Positions 7,484 through 19,231 of a DNA stretch of 64,000 nucleotides are shown in pieces. Every line of letters begins with the position of its first letter. Positions within the stretch are counted from its first letter, which is position 1. Source of the stretch: Sphingomonas sp. Leaf32 (GTDB lineage: Bacteria; Pseudomonadota; Alphaproteobacteria; Sphingomonadales; Sphingomonadaceae); NCBI RefSeq assembly GCF_001421765.1, contig NZ_LMLA01000001.1, forward strand, positions 915,199-979,198, in the 5' to 3' direction. The notes under the pieces were generated by a model. It was not told the DNA's origin. It saw only the letters and a program-made list of their open reading frames with translations, and did no database searches. The position numbers and the translations under genes were made by a program.

Positions 7484-8421
7484 CTCCTACCATTTCCGAT
7501 CTCGAAGAGGCGCGCCGCGCGCTCGACGCGCCGCTGTTCGCCGATCTGGCGGGCGACTGCGCGGTCAGTTTCGAATTCTTTCCGCCCAAAACCGAGAAGA
7601 TGGAAGCGGCGCTGTGGGAAACCGTGCGCGCGCTCGAACCGCTGGCACCGAAGTTCGTCAGCGTCACCTATGGCGCGGGCGGTTCGACGCGGGAGCGCAC
7701 CCATGCGACCGTCGCCCGCATCGCGCGTGAGACGTCGATGCCCGCCGCCGCCCATCTGACCTGTGTCGAGGCGAGCCGCGCTGAGATCGATCAGGTCGCG
7801 CAGGAATATTGGACGGCCGGCGTCCGCCACATCGTCGCGCTGCGCGGCGATCCGCCGACGATGGGGCAGAAATTCGTCGCCCATCCGGAAGGCTATGAGA
7901 ATGCCGCGGCGCTGGTGGCCGGGTTGCAGAAGCTGCACCCGTTCGAGATTTCGGTCGCGGCCTATCCCGAATGCCATCCGGATTCGGAGCATCAGGCCGC
8001 CGACCTCGACAATCTGAAGCGCAAGATCGATGCGGGCGCGACCCGGGCGATCACGCAATTCTTCTTCACGCCCGAAGCGTTCTTCCGCTTCCGCGACGCG
8101 GCGGCCGCTGCCGGCATCCATGCCGATCTGGTGCCCGGCATCCTGCCGGTGTCGAACGTCGCGCAGGTGCGCAAGTTCGCAGGGCTTTGCGGGGCGTCGA
8201 TCCCGGCATGGATGGATCGCCTGTTCGAAGGGCTGGACGATCATCCCGGCGCGCGCGCACTGGTCGCCGCGACCGTCGCGGCGGAGATGTGCCGCAAGCT
8301 GTACGCCGGCGGGGTGCGCGACTTTCATTTCTACACGCTCAACCGCGCCGAACTGTCCTATGCCATCTGCCACCTGCTCGGGCTGCGGCCAAAAGCGAAG
8401 CCGGTCGCGGTTGCGGCCTGA
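7480..8421 (+). CDS. metF: 5,10-methylenetetrahydrofolate reductase
   Basis: 313-residue FAD enzyme reducing methylene-THF to 5-methyl-THF, the methyl donor used by MetH encoded next. Evidence: N-terminal SFEFFPPK with the catalytic Glu32, VSVTYGAGGSTRERT for folate/FAD binding, HLTC, RGDPP (122-126), ITQFFF and the C-terminal DFHFYTLNRAEL. The ATG at 7480 overlaps the regulator's stop (ATGA). An N-terminal extension of about 20 residues before the conserved core is normal for alphaproteobacterial MetF. Confidence 0.95.
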   Translation: MTPTISDLEEARRALDAPLFADLAGDCAVSFEFFPPKTEKMEAALWETVRALEPLAPKFVSVTYGAGGSTRERTHATVARIARETSMPAAAHLTCVEASRAEIDQVAQEYWTAGVRHIVALRGDPPTMGQKFVAHPEGYENAAALVAGLQKLHPFEISVAAYPECHPDSEHQAADLDNLKRKIDAGATRAITQFFFTPEAFFRFRDAAAAAGIHADLVPGILPVSNVAQVRKFAGLCGASIPAWMDRLFEGLDDHPGARALVAATVAAEMCRKLYAGGVRDFHFYTLNRAELSYAICHLLGLRPKAKPVAVAA

Positions 8422-8432
8422 GGGGAATGAAT

Positions 8433-9482
8433 ATGTCTGATGCCCGTCAACGGCTGAACGCCGAAGCTGCCAAGCGCGTCCTCATCACCGATGGCGCGTT
8501 CGGCACCGAAATCCAGAACTGGAAGCTGTCCGAGGCCGATTATGCCGGCGCCCTGACCCTCGGCCATGACCAGAAGGGCAATAACGACATATTGGCGATC
8601 ACGAAGCCGGAGGTGCCGGAAACGATTACGCGCGCCTATCTCGACGCCGGGTCGGACATCGTGTCGACCAATACGTTCAGCGCGAACCTTATCAGCCAGG
8701 CCGATTATGGTGCCGAGGCGCTGGTCGCCGACATCAATATCGAGAGCGCGAAGATCGCCCGCCGCCTCGCCGACGACTATGCCGCGCGCGACGGCCGCCC
8801 GCGTTTCGTGGCGGGCGCGATCGGGCCGACCAACAAGACGTTGTCGCTCAGCCCGGACGTCAACGATCCCGGCTATCGCGAAATCGATTTCGATTACCTG
8901 AAGGGCGTGTACCGCGAACAGATCGATGCGCTGGTCACAGGCGGTATCGACTTCGTGTTGATTGAGACGGTGTTCGATACGCTCAACGCCAAGGCCGGGG
9001 TGCTGGCGGCGATCGAGGCGGGGCAGGCGCTGGGCCGTGACCTGCCGATCATGCTGTCGATGACGCTGACCGACCTGTCGGGCCGCAACCTGTCGGGTCA
9101 CACCGTCGAGGCGTTCTGGCACGCGATCCGCCATGCCAAGCCGGTGACGATCGGGCTGAACTGTTCGTTCGGCGCGGAACAGCTGCGCCCGCATGTGAAG
9201 GTGCTGAGCGACATCTGCGACACGCTCATCATGGTCTATCCCAATGCCGGGCTGCCCAACGAACTGGGCGCCTATGACGAGGCGCCGGCGACGACCGCAG
9301 CACTGGTCGGCGACTGGGCCGACCATGGGCAGGTGAACGTGCTGGGCGGCTGCTGCGGCTCCACGCCGGCGCATATCAAGGCGATGGCAGAGCGGGTGCG
9401 GGGGATCGCCCCGCGCAAGGTGCCGGACGTGGCGGTCCAGACGCGTCTTGCCGGGCTGGAACCGTTCACGATGGCGGCGTAA
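8433..9482 (+). CDS. metH: Methionine synthase, homocysteine-binding module (split MetH, N-terminal part)
   Basis: 349 residues corresponding to the zinc/homocysteine barrel of cobalamin-dependent MetH. Zinc ligands Cys244 (GLNCSFGAEQL) and Cys307/Cys308 (GGCCGSTP) are intact; DGAFGTE opens the barrel. The protein stops where the pterin-binding module would begin, and that module starts a separate gene at 9646. Two in-frame ATGs exist (8427, 8433); AGGGGA at 8421-8426 is correctly spaced only for 8433. Together the two products total 1245 residues, close to full-length MetH. Splitting here is a normal arrangement in sphingomonads as I recall, not a frameshift. Confidence 0.93.
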   Translation: MSDARQRLNAEAAKRVLITDGAFGTEIQNWKLSEADYAGALTLGHDQKGNNDILAITKPEVPETITRAYLDAGSDIVSTNTFSANLISQADYGAEALVADINIESAKIARRLADDYAARDGRPRFVAGAIGPTNKTLSLSPDVNDPGYREIDFDYLKGVYREQIDALVTGGIDFVLIETVFDTLNAKAGVLAAIEAGQALGRDLPIMLSMTLTDLSGRNLSGHTVEAFWHAIRHAKPVTIGLNCSFGAEQLRPHVKVLSDICDTLIMVYPNAGLPNELGAYDEAPATTAALVGDWADHGQVNVLGGCCGSTPAHIKAMAERVRGIAPRKVPDVAVQTRLAGLEPFTMAA

Positions 9483-9494
9483 AGGCCGCGAAAA

Positions 9495-9634
9495 GATCCT
9501 CCCCGGCACGGGGAGGGGGACCATGCGCAGCATGGTGGAGGGGGGTCTCCACCATCGCCATCGTTTCATTTGTGGAGACCCCCCTCCACCACCGCCTGTC
9601 GGCGGCGGTCCCCCTCCCCGTGCCGGGGAGGATC
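9495..9634. repeat. Nested palindromic element, copy C, between the two metH genes
   Basis: Outer arms 9495-9522 and 9607-9634 are exact 28-bp inverse complements (GATCCTCCCCGGCACGGGGA and onward). Inner arms GGTGGAGGGGGGTCTCCAC / GTGGAGACCCCCCTCCACC are also complementary. Each side additionally carries a small private hairpin (ATGCGCAGCAT; CCGCCTGTCGGCGG). The element shares arms with those at 43625 and 45181 but has a different central core. It fills nearly all of the gap inside the operon, so the metF-metH transcript would contain it as a large stem. Confidence 0.88.
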
Positions 9635-9645
9635 GGAAGATATAG

Positions 9646-12322
<2,677 letters not shown>

Positions 12323-12336
<14 letters not shown>

Positions 12337-13081
12337 GCGCATCCAGCAGGCGATCGCGGAGCCAGTCCGCGTCGCCGGGGCGGGCAAAACTGTGGCTGTC
12401 GCTGTCGCGCCGATGCACGGTGGCAGGCTGGCGAGGGTGCCATGTGTCGAGAAAGGCGATGGCGGTGTTGTCGCCGGTCGCCAGCAGGATATCGGCAGGG
12501 GTTCCGCCAAAGGCGGCGGCGAAGGCTCCGCTCAGACCGGACTGGCCCCGTCGTGAGGTGGCCAATGTCACCAAGCCCTGTGCAAGACGGCGGAGGTTGA
12601 CGCCGCCGGTCGCAAGCCGCTTCCATTCGGCGGGTGACGACAGCCGCGCGGCATAGGTCGCGCGGATCGCCGCCGGCGGGGGCAGGTCTCCGGACGGCTC
12701 GACGATCCACGGATTGGCAAGGACCAGCCGATTGATGCCGGCCTGCCCATGGAACAGCGCCAGCGCGGTCGCGGCATCGCAATTGCCGAAGGCGACGATC
12801 CGCGTGACGCCGGCCTGATCGCGCAGCGCGGCGGCGGCGGCGGCGATGTCGGGCGCGCTGGACCGGAAGCCTTCGTTAGTGCCGGTCGAATCGCCGATGC
12901 CGCGCCGATCGAAGCGCAGCACCGGATGACCGGCGGCGGCGATGGCGGCCGCCAGCAGTGCCTGTCCGCGATGCGCGCCGATGCGCAATTCGTTGCCGCC
13001 CGAAACGATCAGCAGCCCGGTCGTCCCCGGCGCGGCGTCTAGCGTGCCCGCCAGCGTCTCGCCCATGCAGGGAAAGGTCAC
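12323..13081 (-). CDS. Alpha/beta hydrolase, 'hydrolase 1' type of exosortase A clusters
   Basis: 252 residues with an alpha/beta-hydrolase pattern: [18 protein letters not shown], a [14 protein letters not shown] strand-turn, then [14 protein letters not shown], where the usual nucleophile elbow reads G-N-C-D rather than G-x-S-x-G. That form matches my memory of XrtA-associated hydrolase 1 proteins (TIGR03100). A late '[14 protein letters not shown]' carries the candidate catalytic His. GTG 13081 overlaps the hydrolase 2 stop; an ATG 24 nt upstream (13105) is an alternative that extends the first strand. Role in exopolysaccharide or lipid-linked processing is unproven. Confidence 0.75.
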
Positions 13082-13749
13082 CAGCCTACGCACGCGCGGC
13101 TCCATGCGGCGAGGTCGTCGGCAAGCTGTTCGGCGAGCGCCGGATCGTCGCCTGGCTCGGCGCGACGCCATAATGGCGCGGCGTCGATCCGCAGGTCGGC
13201 ATCCGCGGGATCGGTGCCGAGGCGGACGATGCGGCGGGGATGGGTGTCTGCGGGCACCGCGCCGTCGAGTTCGTCGAGCAGTACGGTGGCGATGCGGTTG
13301 CCGCCGACCTCCACGACCTTCGTGCTTCGGTCGATCCTGGCCGGGCGGGCGATGCGGGAAAGTTCGCGGACCAGCGCGGCTCCGGTTTGCGGGGCGAGCT
13401 GCCACCGGCCGGCGAGGTCGGCGTCGCTGTCGAACAGCGCCCCGGCGCGGATCGACGCTCCGATCACCGGGCGATCGGTCGCGTCCACCAGCGCGGTGAT
13501 GGCGGCGCGCCAGTCGGCGAGCGTCGCGGCTTCCGTCGGCAGCAGGCTCTCCCCCTGCCCGGGCAGGTCGGGCAGGAGCGAAGCGATCCCGCGTATCGCC
13601 AGCGCGCGCAACAGCCCGACCGCGAAGGTCCGGGTGCGGTTCGCCTCCTCGAACGGGGGCAGCAGCAGCAGCAGCGCGACCGGACCGGTATCGGGACCGA
13701 AGCGCCATAGCGCCTCGTGCCCGCCGGGCCAGTCGTAGCGGTCGATCAA
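13078..13749 (-). CDS. Alpha/beta hydrolase-like protein, 'hydrolase 2' type of exosortase A clusters
   Basis: 223 residues. LLLLLPPFEEANRTRTFAVG and LLPDLPGQGES match the 'yvPPF.eE.N..R' and 'DL.G.GdS' elements of XrtA-associated hydrolase 2 (TIGR03101), though this protein is short for the family and its nucleophile region (IGASIRAGALFDSD) is divergent. TTG 13749 overlaps the acyl carrier protein stop (TTGA), and the downstream hydrolase overlaps its own stop, so ACP, hydrolase 2 and hydrolase 1 form one tightly coupled minus-strand operon. Confidence 0.65.
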   Translation of the reverse strand: MIDRYDWPGGHEALWRFGPDTGPVALLLLLPPFEEANRTRTFAVGLLRALAIRGIASLLPDLPGQGESLLPTEAATLADWRAAITALVDATDRPVIGASIRAGALFDSDADLAGRWQLAPQTGAALVRELSRIARPARIDRSTKVVEVGGNRIATVLLDELDGAVPADTHPRRIVRLGTDPADADLRIDAAPLWRRAEPGDDPALAEQLADDLAAWSRACVGW

Positions 13750-14018
13750 GCGGGAACCTTGGCGCGGGCGAAGGCGACCAGCGAACCGAACGTCTCCATC
13801 GTGTCGCCGTCGATGTCATCATCTTCGATCAGGATGCCGAGGCGATCCTCCATCTCGGTCAGGACACCGGCGACCGCCATCGAATCGAGTTCGGGCAGCG
13901 CGCCGAATAGCGGCGTCGCGTCATCGAACGCCGCCGCGCGTTCATCGGACAGGCCGAGCACGTCGCGCAACACCGCGCGGACCGTTGCCTCGATCGAACC
14001 CAAACCTGCCTGGATCAC
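13746..14018 (-). CDS. Acyl carrier protein, exosortase A cluster
   Basis: 90-residue four-helix carrier with the phosphopantetheine site at Ser46 in LPELDSMAVAGVL, and acidic helix III (EDDDIDGDTMETFGSL). It presumably carries the acyl or aminoacyl group activated by the divergent AMP-ligase (14201). GTG 14018 is chosen because GGGGAG lies ~8 nt upstream and translation starts just before helix I; a longer frame upstream runs into repeat DNA. Divergent arrangement with the ligase is typical of XrtA loci. Confidence 0.85.
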   Translation of the reverse strand: MIQAGLGSIEATVRAVLRDVLGLSDERAAAFDDATPLFGALPELDSMAVAGVLTEMEDRLGILIEDDDIDGDTMETFGSLVAFARAKVPA

Positions 14019-14081
14019 CTGGATACTCCCCTGTTTGGCCGGGGGTTTAGGGGTTGTTCGGGATGCTGCCAAGCGCGCTTC

Positions 14082-14112
14082 GTCACCCCGGATCAAGTCC
14101 GGGCGACGGGGT
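14082..14112. repeat. Fragment of the CCCCGGATCAAGTCCGGG palindrome family
   Basis: GTCACCCCGGATCAAGTCCG followed by GGCGACGGGG in the divergent spacer between the carrier protein and ligase genes. It matches the arm sequence of the large repeats at 525 and 37824 and the fragments at about 315 and 33716. A solitary arm; no target duplication seen. Confidence 0.55.
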
Positions 14113-14200
14113 TGGGTAGGATCAGCCGCACGCCTTCATATATCCTCCGATCGCTGCGTGCCCCCTGTATCCGCCACCCGATCGGCGCTAGGACGCGGCA

Positions 14201-15703
14201 ATGGAAATCCCGCCTGCCCGGACAATCGATCACCTGCCCTTGATGGGCGCGGTCGATGCTCCGGCGCTGATCGACCGGGAGGGCATCGTGACCTTCGCCG
14301 CGCTGGAGTCGGCGGTCGCGCGAATGGCGGGGGGATTGCTGGCGCTCGATCTCGAACCGGGTGCGCGGGTGGCGACGTGGCTGCCCAAGACGCGGGCCGC
14401 GTGCCTGATGCCGCTGGCGGCGGCGCGTGCCGGATTGGTGCATGTACCGGTCAACCCGGCGCTGAAGCGCGCGCAGGTCGCGCATATCCTTTCGGATAGT
14501 GGCGCGGCGGTGCTGGTGACGCAGACCGCGCGGATGGCCGCGCTGGAGCCGGGCGATGTGCCGGACGGGTGTCGGGTGCTGACCGAGGCTCCGGACGGTG
14601 ATGCGGCTGAGGCAACCGAGCGCGATCCGAGCGCGCTGGCGGCGATCCTCTACACTTCCGGATCTACCGGGCGGCCCAAGGGGGTGATGCTGTCCCATGC
14701 GAATCTGTGGCTGGGGGCGGTGTCGGTCGCGCGCTATCTGAAACTGTCGGCAGAAGACCGGGTGCTGGCGGTGCTGCCGCTCAGCTTCGATTACGGGCAG
14801 AACCAGCTTTTCTCGACCTGGGCGGCCGGCGGGGCGGTGGTCCCGCTCGATTACCTGACCGCGCGCGACGTGGTGAAGGCGGTCGAGCGGTTCGAGGTGA
14901 CGACGCTGGCGGGGCTGCCGCCGCTGTGGACGCAGTTGCTGGAGGCGGACTGGCCGGCGGAGACGGCGGCGCGGCTCCGGCGGCTGACCAATTCGGGCGG
15001 GGCGCTGACGCCGCGCATGGTGCGGGGCTTGCGCGGACGCTTCGCCGGGGCCGACCTGTACGCGATGTACGGGCTGACCGAGGCGTTCCGGTCGACCTAT
15101 CTCGACCCCGCGCTGATCGATGCGAACCCCGACGCGATCGGGTCGGCGATCCCCTTTGCCGAGGTGGCGGTAGTGCGCGCCGATGGCAGTCGCGCCGATG
15201 CCGGGGAACCGGGCGAGCTGGTCCATGCCGGGCCGCTGGTCGCGCAGGGCTATTGGCGGGATGCCGAGCGGACGGCGGCGCGGTTTCGTGCCGCCCCAAT
15301 GTGGATGGCGAGCGGTGGCATGGCGGTGTGGTCGGGCGATACGGCGGCGCTGGGTGAGGACGGACTGCTGCGCTTCGTCGGTCGCGATGACGAGATGATG
15401 AAGGTGGCGGGCAATCGCATCAGCCCGACCGAGGTGGAGGAAGCGGTGCTGGCGGGCGGCGAAGTGGCGGAGGCGGTCGCGGTCGGCCTGCCCGACGAAC
15501 GGCAGGGGCAGGCGATCACGGTGGTGGCGCGCGGGTCGGTCGCGGATGCGGAGGCGCTGGTGCGCGCGCGGCTGCGGCGGGAACTGCCGAGTTTCCAGCA
15601 GCCGTCTTATTATGTCTGGGTCGACGCGCTGCCGCGCAATGCCAATGGCAAGCTGGACCGGGTGGCGGTGCGCGCGCTGGCCGAAGCTGCGGTGCGGTCG
15701 TGA
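14201..15703 (+). CDS. Acyl-CoA ligase (AMP-forming), exosortase A system-associated
   Basis: 500-residue adenylate-forming enzyme. The A3 P-loop-like motif LYTSGSTGRPKGVMLSH lies at ~149-165, followed by YAMYGLTEAF, GDTAALGEDGLLRFVGRDDE (A7/A8) and the C-terminal catalytic Lys in NANGKLDR. Matches the TIGR03098 type found next to a dedicated carrier protein and PLP decarboxylase in EpsH/XrtA loci. It probably loads an acid onto the carrier encoded divergently. The stop overlaps the GTG of the next gene (GTGA). Confidence 0.88.
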   Translation: MEIPPARTIDHLPLMGAVDAPALIDREGIVTFAALESAVARMAGGLLALDLEPGARVATWLPKTRAACLMPLAAARAGLVHVPVNPALKRAQVAHILSDSGAAVLVTQTARMAALEPGDVPDGCRVLTEAPDGDAAEATERDPSALAAILYTSGSTGRPKGVMLSHANLWLGAVSVARYLKLSAEDRVLAVLPLSFDYGQNQLFSTWAAGGAVVPLDYLTARDVVKAVERFEVTTLAGLPPLWTQLLEADWPAETAARLRRLTNSGGALTPRMVRGLRGRFAGADLYAMYGLTEAFRSTYLDPALIDANPDAIGSAIPFAEVAVVRADGSRADAGEPGELVHAGPLVAQGYWRDAERTAARFRAAPMWMASGGMAVWSGDTAALGEDGLLRFVGRDDEMMKVAGNRISPTEVEEAVLAGGEVAEAVAVGLPDERQGQAITVVARGSVADAEALVRARLRRELPSFQQPSYYVWVDALPRNANGKLDRVAVRALAEAAVRS

Positions 15704-16932
15704 AGCCGGTCGGACCGATCCCGGCGGGCTTTGCCGGACAGTCGCGGTTGACGGTGGGCGGGGTGGACTTCGCCAAATTGCTGGAGCGGGCGGGCGACAC
15801 CCCGGCGTTCCTGTATGACGGCAGCGCGATGGCGGTGCGGGTAGCGCGGTTGCGCGCGGCGCTCCCCCCGCAGGTACGGGTACATTACGCGATCAAGGCC
15901 AATCCCTACCCCCCGCTTCTGTCGGCGATGGCAGGGCTGGTCGACGGGCTGGACGTGGCGTCGGGCGGGGAACTGGCGATGGCGCTGACGGTCAAACCGG
16001 CGGCGGCGATCAGCTTTGCCGGGCCGGGCAAGCGCGACGACGAACTGTCGGCGGCGATCACGGCCGGCGCGACGCTGCATGTGGAGTCCGAGGGCGAGGC
16101 CGATCGGGCGCTGGCGATCGGCGATCGGCTGGGGCTGATCCCGAGCATCGCGGTGCGGGTGAACCCCGATTTCGAACTGCGCGGGTCGGGGATGCGGATG
16201 GGCGGGCGCGCCTCGCCGTTCGGCATCGATGCGGTGCGGGTGCCGGCGCTGGTGCGACGGCTGGTCGCGACCGGGGCGGACTGGCATGGTTTCCATATCT
16301 TCGCCGGTTCGCAGACGCTGGACAGCGCGGCGATCATCGACGCGCAGGCGGCGACGCTGGCGCTGGCCGGACGGCTGGCGGAGGAGGCGGGTGCGGTGCC
16401 GGCGTTCGTCAATCTGGGCGGTGGGTTCGGCATCCCCTATTTCGCTGGCGATGCGGCCGTGGACGTCGAGCGGATCGGGCAGGCGTTGGGCGAGGCGCTG
16501 GATCGGCGGGGCGCGGTGCTGGCCGATACCGGCTTCGCGGTGGAACTGGGCCGGTGGCTGGTCGGCGAGGCGGGGGTGTACTGCACCCGCGTCATTGATG
16601 TGAAGGAGAGCGGCGGCGAGACCTTCGTGGTGGTGGACGGCGGGCTGCATCATCAACTGGCGGCGAGCGGCAATTTCGGGACGGTCGTGCGGCGCAACTA
16701 TCCGGTGGCGGTGGCGGAGCGGATGGACGGCGCGCCGGCGATGACCGCGTCGGTGGTCGGGTGCCTGTGCACCCCGCTCGACCGGCTGGCCGACCGGGTG
16801 GTGCTGCCCGAGGTCGCCGTCGGCGACACGATCGTGCTGTTTCAGGCGGGGGCATATGGCGCGACAGCCAGTCCCGCTGCGTTTCTGGGCCATCCGCCGG
16901 CGCGCGAGGTCTTCGTCGCGGCCAGTGAATAG
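15700..16932 (+). CDS. PLP-dependent decarboxylase, exosortase A system-associated
   Basis: 410-residue fold-type III (alanine racemase-like barrel) decarboxylase related to diaminopimelate/ornithine decarboxylases. Lys66 in VHYAIKANPYPP is the Schiff-base residue; HVESEGEADRA, GSGMRMGG, FHIFAGSQTLD and FVNLGGGFGIPY are the barrel motifs, and the C-terminal VVGCLCTPLDRL supplies the active-site Cys. Fits TIGR03099 of XrtA loci. It and the ligase may make and activate an amine or amino-acid decoration of the polysaccharide; this is inference. Confidence 0.88.
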   Translation: MKPVGPIPAGFAGQSRLTVGGVDFAKLLERAGDTPAFLYDGSAMAVRVARLRAALPPQVRVHYAIKANPYPPLLSAMAGLVDGLDVASGGELAMALTVKPAAAISFAGPGKRDDELSAAITAGATLHVESEGEADRALAIGDRLGLIPSIAVRVNPDFELRGSGMRMGGRASPFGIDAVRVPALVRRLVATGADWHGFHIFAGSQTLDSAAIIDAQAATLALAGRLAEEAGAVPAFVNLGGGFGIPYFAGDAAVDVERIGQALGEALDRRGAVLADTGFAVELGRWLVGEAGVYCTRVIDVKESGGETFVVVDGGLHHQLAASGNFGTVVRRNYPVAVAERMDGAPAMTASVVGCLCTPLDRLADRVVLPEVAVGDTIVLFQAGAYGATASPAAFLGHPPAREVFVAASE

Positions 16933-17070
16933 CGTCAGGGAATCCCGTAATGGTGCGCCGCACGGGAATTGGGGCTATACTCAACCCTATCTTTACCCCT
17001 TTGACAGCATAGCAGGGGCAGTCCTGCGCAGTCCCGATGCGGCTGCGCTCGTTCGGAACGAGGTAATGTA
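16933..17070 (+). promoter_or_regulatory. Probable promoter region of the export/chain-length operon
   Basis: This 138-nt gap is the first break in the plus-strand XrtA genes. It holds an imperfect inverted repeat AATCCCGT...ACGGGAATT (16941-16970), which may be a weak terminator for the decarboxylase or an operator, a TATACT hexamer at 16976-16981, and a TTGACA at 17001-17006. No pair at proper spacing could be confirmed, so the exact promoter is undecided. Confidence 0.35.
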
Positions 17071-17706
17071 ATGCGTCGCTGGCATGGTTTGGGAACGGGT
17101 GTGGCGTTGACGGCCTTGCTGGGCGGGTGCGCCGGGGGGGCGACGCGCCCCGAACTGCCGCCCGCCGCGTTCGTGCAGGCGAAGGAAGCACCGGGCGAGG
17201 CCTATGTCATCGGGCCACTCGACCAGTTGAACATCTTCGTCTGGCGCAACCCCGAACTATCCACCAAGGTCCAGGTGCGCCCCGACGGGCGGATCACCAC
17301 GCCACTCATCAACGACATGCCCGCCACCGGCAAGACGCCGGCGATGCTGGCCGACGACCTGAAGCTGGCGCTGGGCGAGTATGTGAAGGACCCGTTGGTT
17401 TCGGTGATCGTCGAGAATTTCTCGGGCACGTTCAGCCAGCAGGTGCGCGTGGTCGGCGCGACGGAGAAGCCCGCGGCGATCCCGTATCGCGCCAACATGA
17501 CGCTGCTCGACGCGATGATCGCGGTCGGGGGCCTCAATCAATATGCGTCGGGCAACCGTGCGCGGCTGGTGCGGTACGATCGGGCGACGGGCAAGCAGTC
17601 GGAGTTCGGGTTGCGGATTTCCAGCCTGCTCAAGAACGGCGACTCCAGTGCGAACGTGAAGTTGCAGCCGGGCGACGTCATCATCATCCCAGAGAGCATG
17701 TTCTGA
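17071..17706 (+). CDS. Polysaccharide export lipoprotein (Wza family), XrtA-type
   Basis: 211-residue outer-membrane lipoprotein. Signal MRRWHGLGTGVALTALLGGC has a lipobox at Cys20; then the polysaccharide-export domain opens with YVIGPLDQLNIFVWRNPELS and continues through VRPDGRITTPLINDMPA, with SLBB repeats following (VRVVGATEKP, LQPGDVIIIPES). It would form the periplasmic/outer-membrane channel for the exopolysaccharide. Short length and single SLBB set match the PEP-CTERM/XrtA export protein (TIGR03027). Next gene begins 2 nt after the stop. Confidence 0.9.
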   Translation: MRRWHGLGTGVALTALLGGCAGGATRPELPPAAFVQAKEAPGEAYVIGPLDQLNIFVWRNPELSTKVQVRPDGRITTPLINDMPATGKTPAMLADDLKLALGEYVKDPLVSVIVENFSGTFSQQVRVVGATEKPAAIPYRANMTLLDAMIAVGGLNQYASGNRARLVRYDRATGKQSEFGLRISSLLKNGDSSANVKLQPGDVIIIPESMF

Positions 17707-17707
17707 A

Positions 17708-19231
17708 ATGGACGGGCTGTATGACGAACTGAAGCTGATCCTCCACGCGATCTGGCAGCGGCGCTGGATCGCGCTGGGCGTCGCGTGGGTGGTGTGCCTG
17801 GGCGGCTGGCTGGCGGTGAGCCAGATCCCGAACAGCTATCAATCGACCGCGCGGGTCATGGTGCAGATGCGGCAGGTGCTGCCCGGTGCCGAGGCGGCCG
17901 TCGCACAGAACGACCAGGCTAAGAATATTGACCGCATCCGCCAGACGCTGACCTCGGCGGTGAATCTGGAAAAGGTCGTGCGCGGCACGTCGCTCAACGA
18001 AACGGTCGCGAACGACCGTGACGTGGCGGACCGGATCGCGTCGCTCCAGAACGCGATCAAGCTGACGCAGCAGCAGGACAATCTGTTCGAGATTTCGGCG
18101 ACGTCGGGTAATCCGAAGGTCGCGCGCGAGGTCGTGCAGAAGATGATCGACATCTTCGTGCAGGACAATCTGGCCAGCGACCGCGACGCGACGGTGCAGT
18201 CGCTGCGCTTCCTCGACCAGCAGCTTTCGCAACGGCAGAAACAGCTGGCCGATGCCGAGGCGCGGCGACAGGCGTTTCAGGCGCAATATATGGCGATGCT
18301 GCCCGGCACCGGTTCGCTCGACGACCGGATGTCGAACGCCCGCAGTGAACTGGCGCAGATCGACGGCGATCTGGCAGCGGCACAGACCAGTTTGGGCGCC
18401 GCCAATGCGCAGATGGCGGGCACGGCGGCGACGCTGCCCGGATCGGCGGGCACGGCGATGGTCGGGCCGGCGCGTGCGCGGCTGAACGCGATCGAGGGGC
18501 AGATTGCCGAGGGACGCAGCCGTGGCTGGACCGATCAGCATCCCGACATGGTGGCGCTCAATCGCCAGCTGGCGTCGGCACGCGCGGCGGCGCGGGGCGA
18601 GAGCGGGGGCGTCAGCGGCGGGACCGCTGCGTCGGCCAACCCGTTCTACCTGCAATTGCGCGCGACGCAGGCCGACCGGCAGGCGCGGGTGGCCGAGTTG
18701 CAGCAGCGCAAGAACCAGATCGAAAGCCAGCTGAACGGGTTGCAGGCGAAGATTTCCGCCGATCCGCAGGCGGCGGCGCAGCAGTCCCAGCTCGACCGCG
18801 ATATCGGCTCGCTGAAACAGCAATATGACTCGCTGTTCCAGGATCGCGAACAGGTGCGGCTGCGCAGCAGCGTGCAGACCGACACCGATGCGGTTAAGTT
18901 CAACGTCATCGATCCTCCGACCCAGCCGAGCAAGCCGACCGCGCCCAACCGGCCGCTGTTGCTGCTGGGCGTGCTGATCGTCGGCATCGGTGCGGGCGTT
19001 GCGCTGGCGTTCGCACTGAGCAAATTGAAGACGAGCTTTGCCACCGCGCAGAAGTTGGAGAAGATCAGCGGAATGCCGGTGCTGGGATCGATCGGCGAGG
19101 TCGTGACCGATGCAGTCCGCAGCGAACGCAAGCGGCGGTTGAAGCTGTTCGCCGGTGGTGCGGGCGCGCTGATGGCGGCATTCGTGCTGTTGCTGGGGCT
19201 GGAATTCGCCCAACGCGGGCTGGTGGCGTGA
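17708..19231 (+). CDS. XrtA-associated chain-length determinant protein
   Basis: 507-residue Wzz-like inner-membrane protein. The N-terminal membrane span (IALGVAWVVCLGGWLAV, ~24-40) is followed by a periplasmic domain with long coiled coils (about 160-390, e.g. LDQQLSQRQKQLADAEARRQ), a proline-rich PPTQPSKPTAPNRP motif and a second span (~417-437); a third hydrophobic stretch lies near the C-terminus. No Walker motifs: the kinase is the separate next gene, overlapping by four bases. Controls polymer length with its partner kinase. Confidence 0.88.
   Translation: MDGLYDELKLILHAIWQRRWIALGVAWVVCLGGWLAVSQIPNSYQSTARVMVQMRQVLPGAEAAVAQNDQAKNIDRIRQTLTSAVNLEKVVRGTSLNETVANDRDVADRIASLQNAIKLTQQQDNLFEISATSGNPKVAREVVQKMIDIFVQDNLASDRDATVQSLRFLDQQLSQRQKQLADAEARRQAFQAQYMAMLPGTGSLDDRMSNARSELAQIDGDLAAAQTSLGAANAQMAGTAATLPGSAGTAMVGPARARLNAIEGQIAEGRSRGWTDQHPDMVALNRQLASARAAARGESGGVSGGTAASANPFYLQLRATQADRQARVAELQQRKNQIESQLNGLQAKISADPQAAAQQSQLDRDIGSLKQQYDSLFQDREQVRLRSSVQTDTDAVKFNVIDPPTQPSKPTAPNRPLLLLGVLIVGIGAGVALAFALSKLKTSFATAQKLEKISGMPVLGSIGEVVTDAVRSERKRRLKLFAGGAGALMAAFVLLLGLEFAQRGLVA

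Noticed and set aside
9495-9634. Rho-independent terminator ending the metF-metH part 1 transcript
   Set aside because: The palindrome lacks a T tract and the second metH half directly follows and is needed; partial termination remains possible but a full stop is unlikely.
14096-14096. ATG-initiated start of the carrier protein at 14096
   Set aside because: The extra 26 residues come from repeat-derived sequence (SRTTPKPPAKQG); GTG 14018 has a good ribosome site and fits carrier-protein length.
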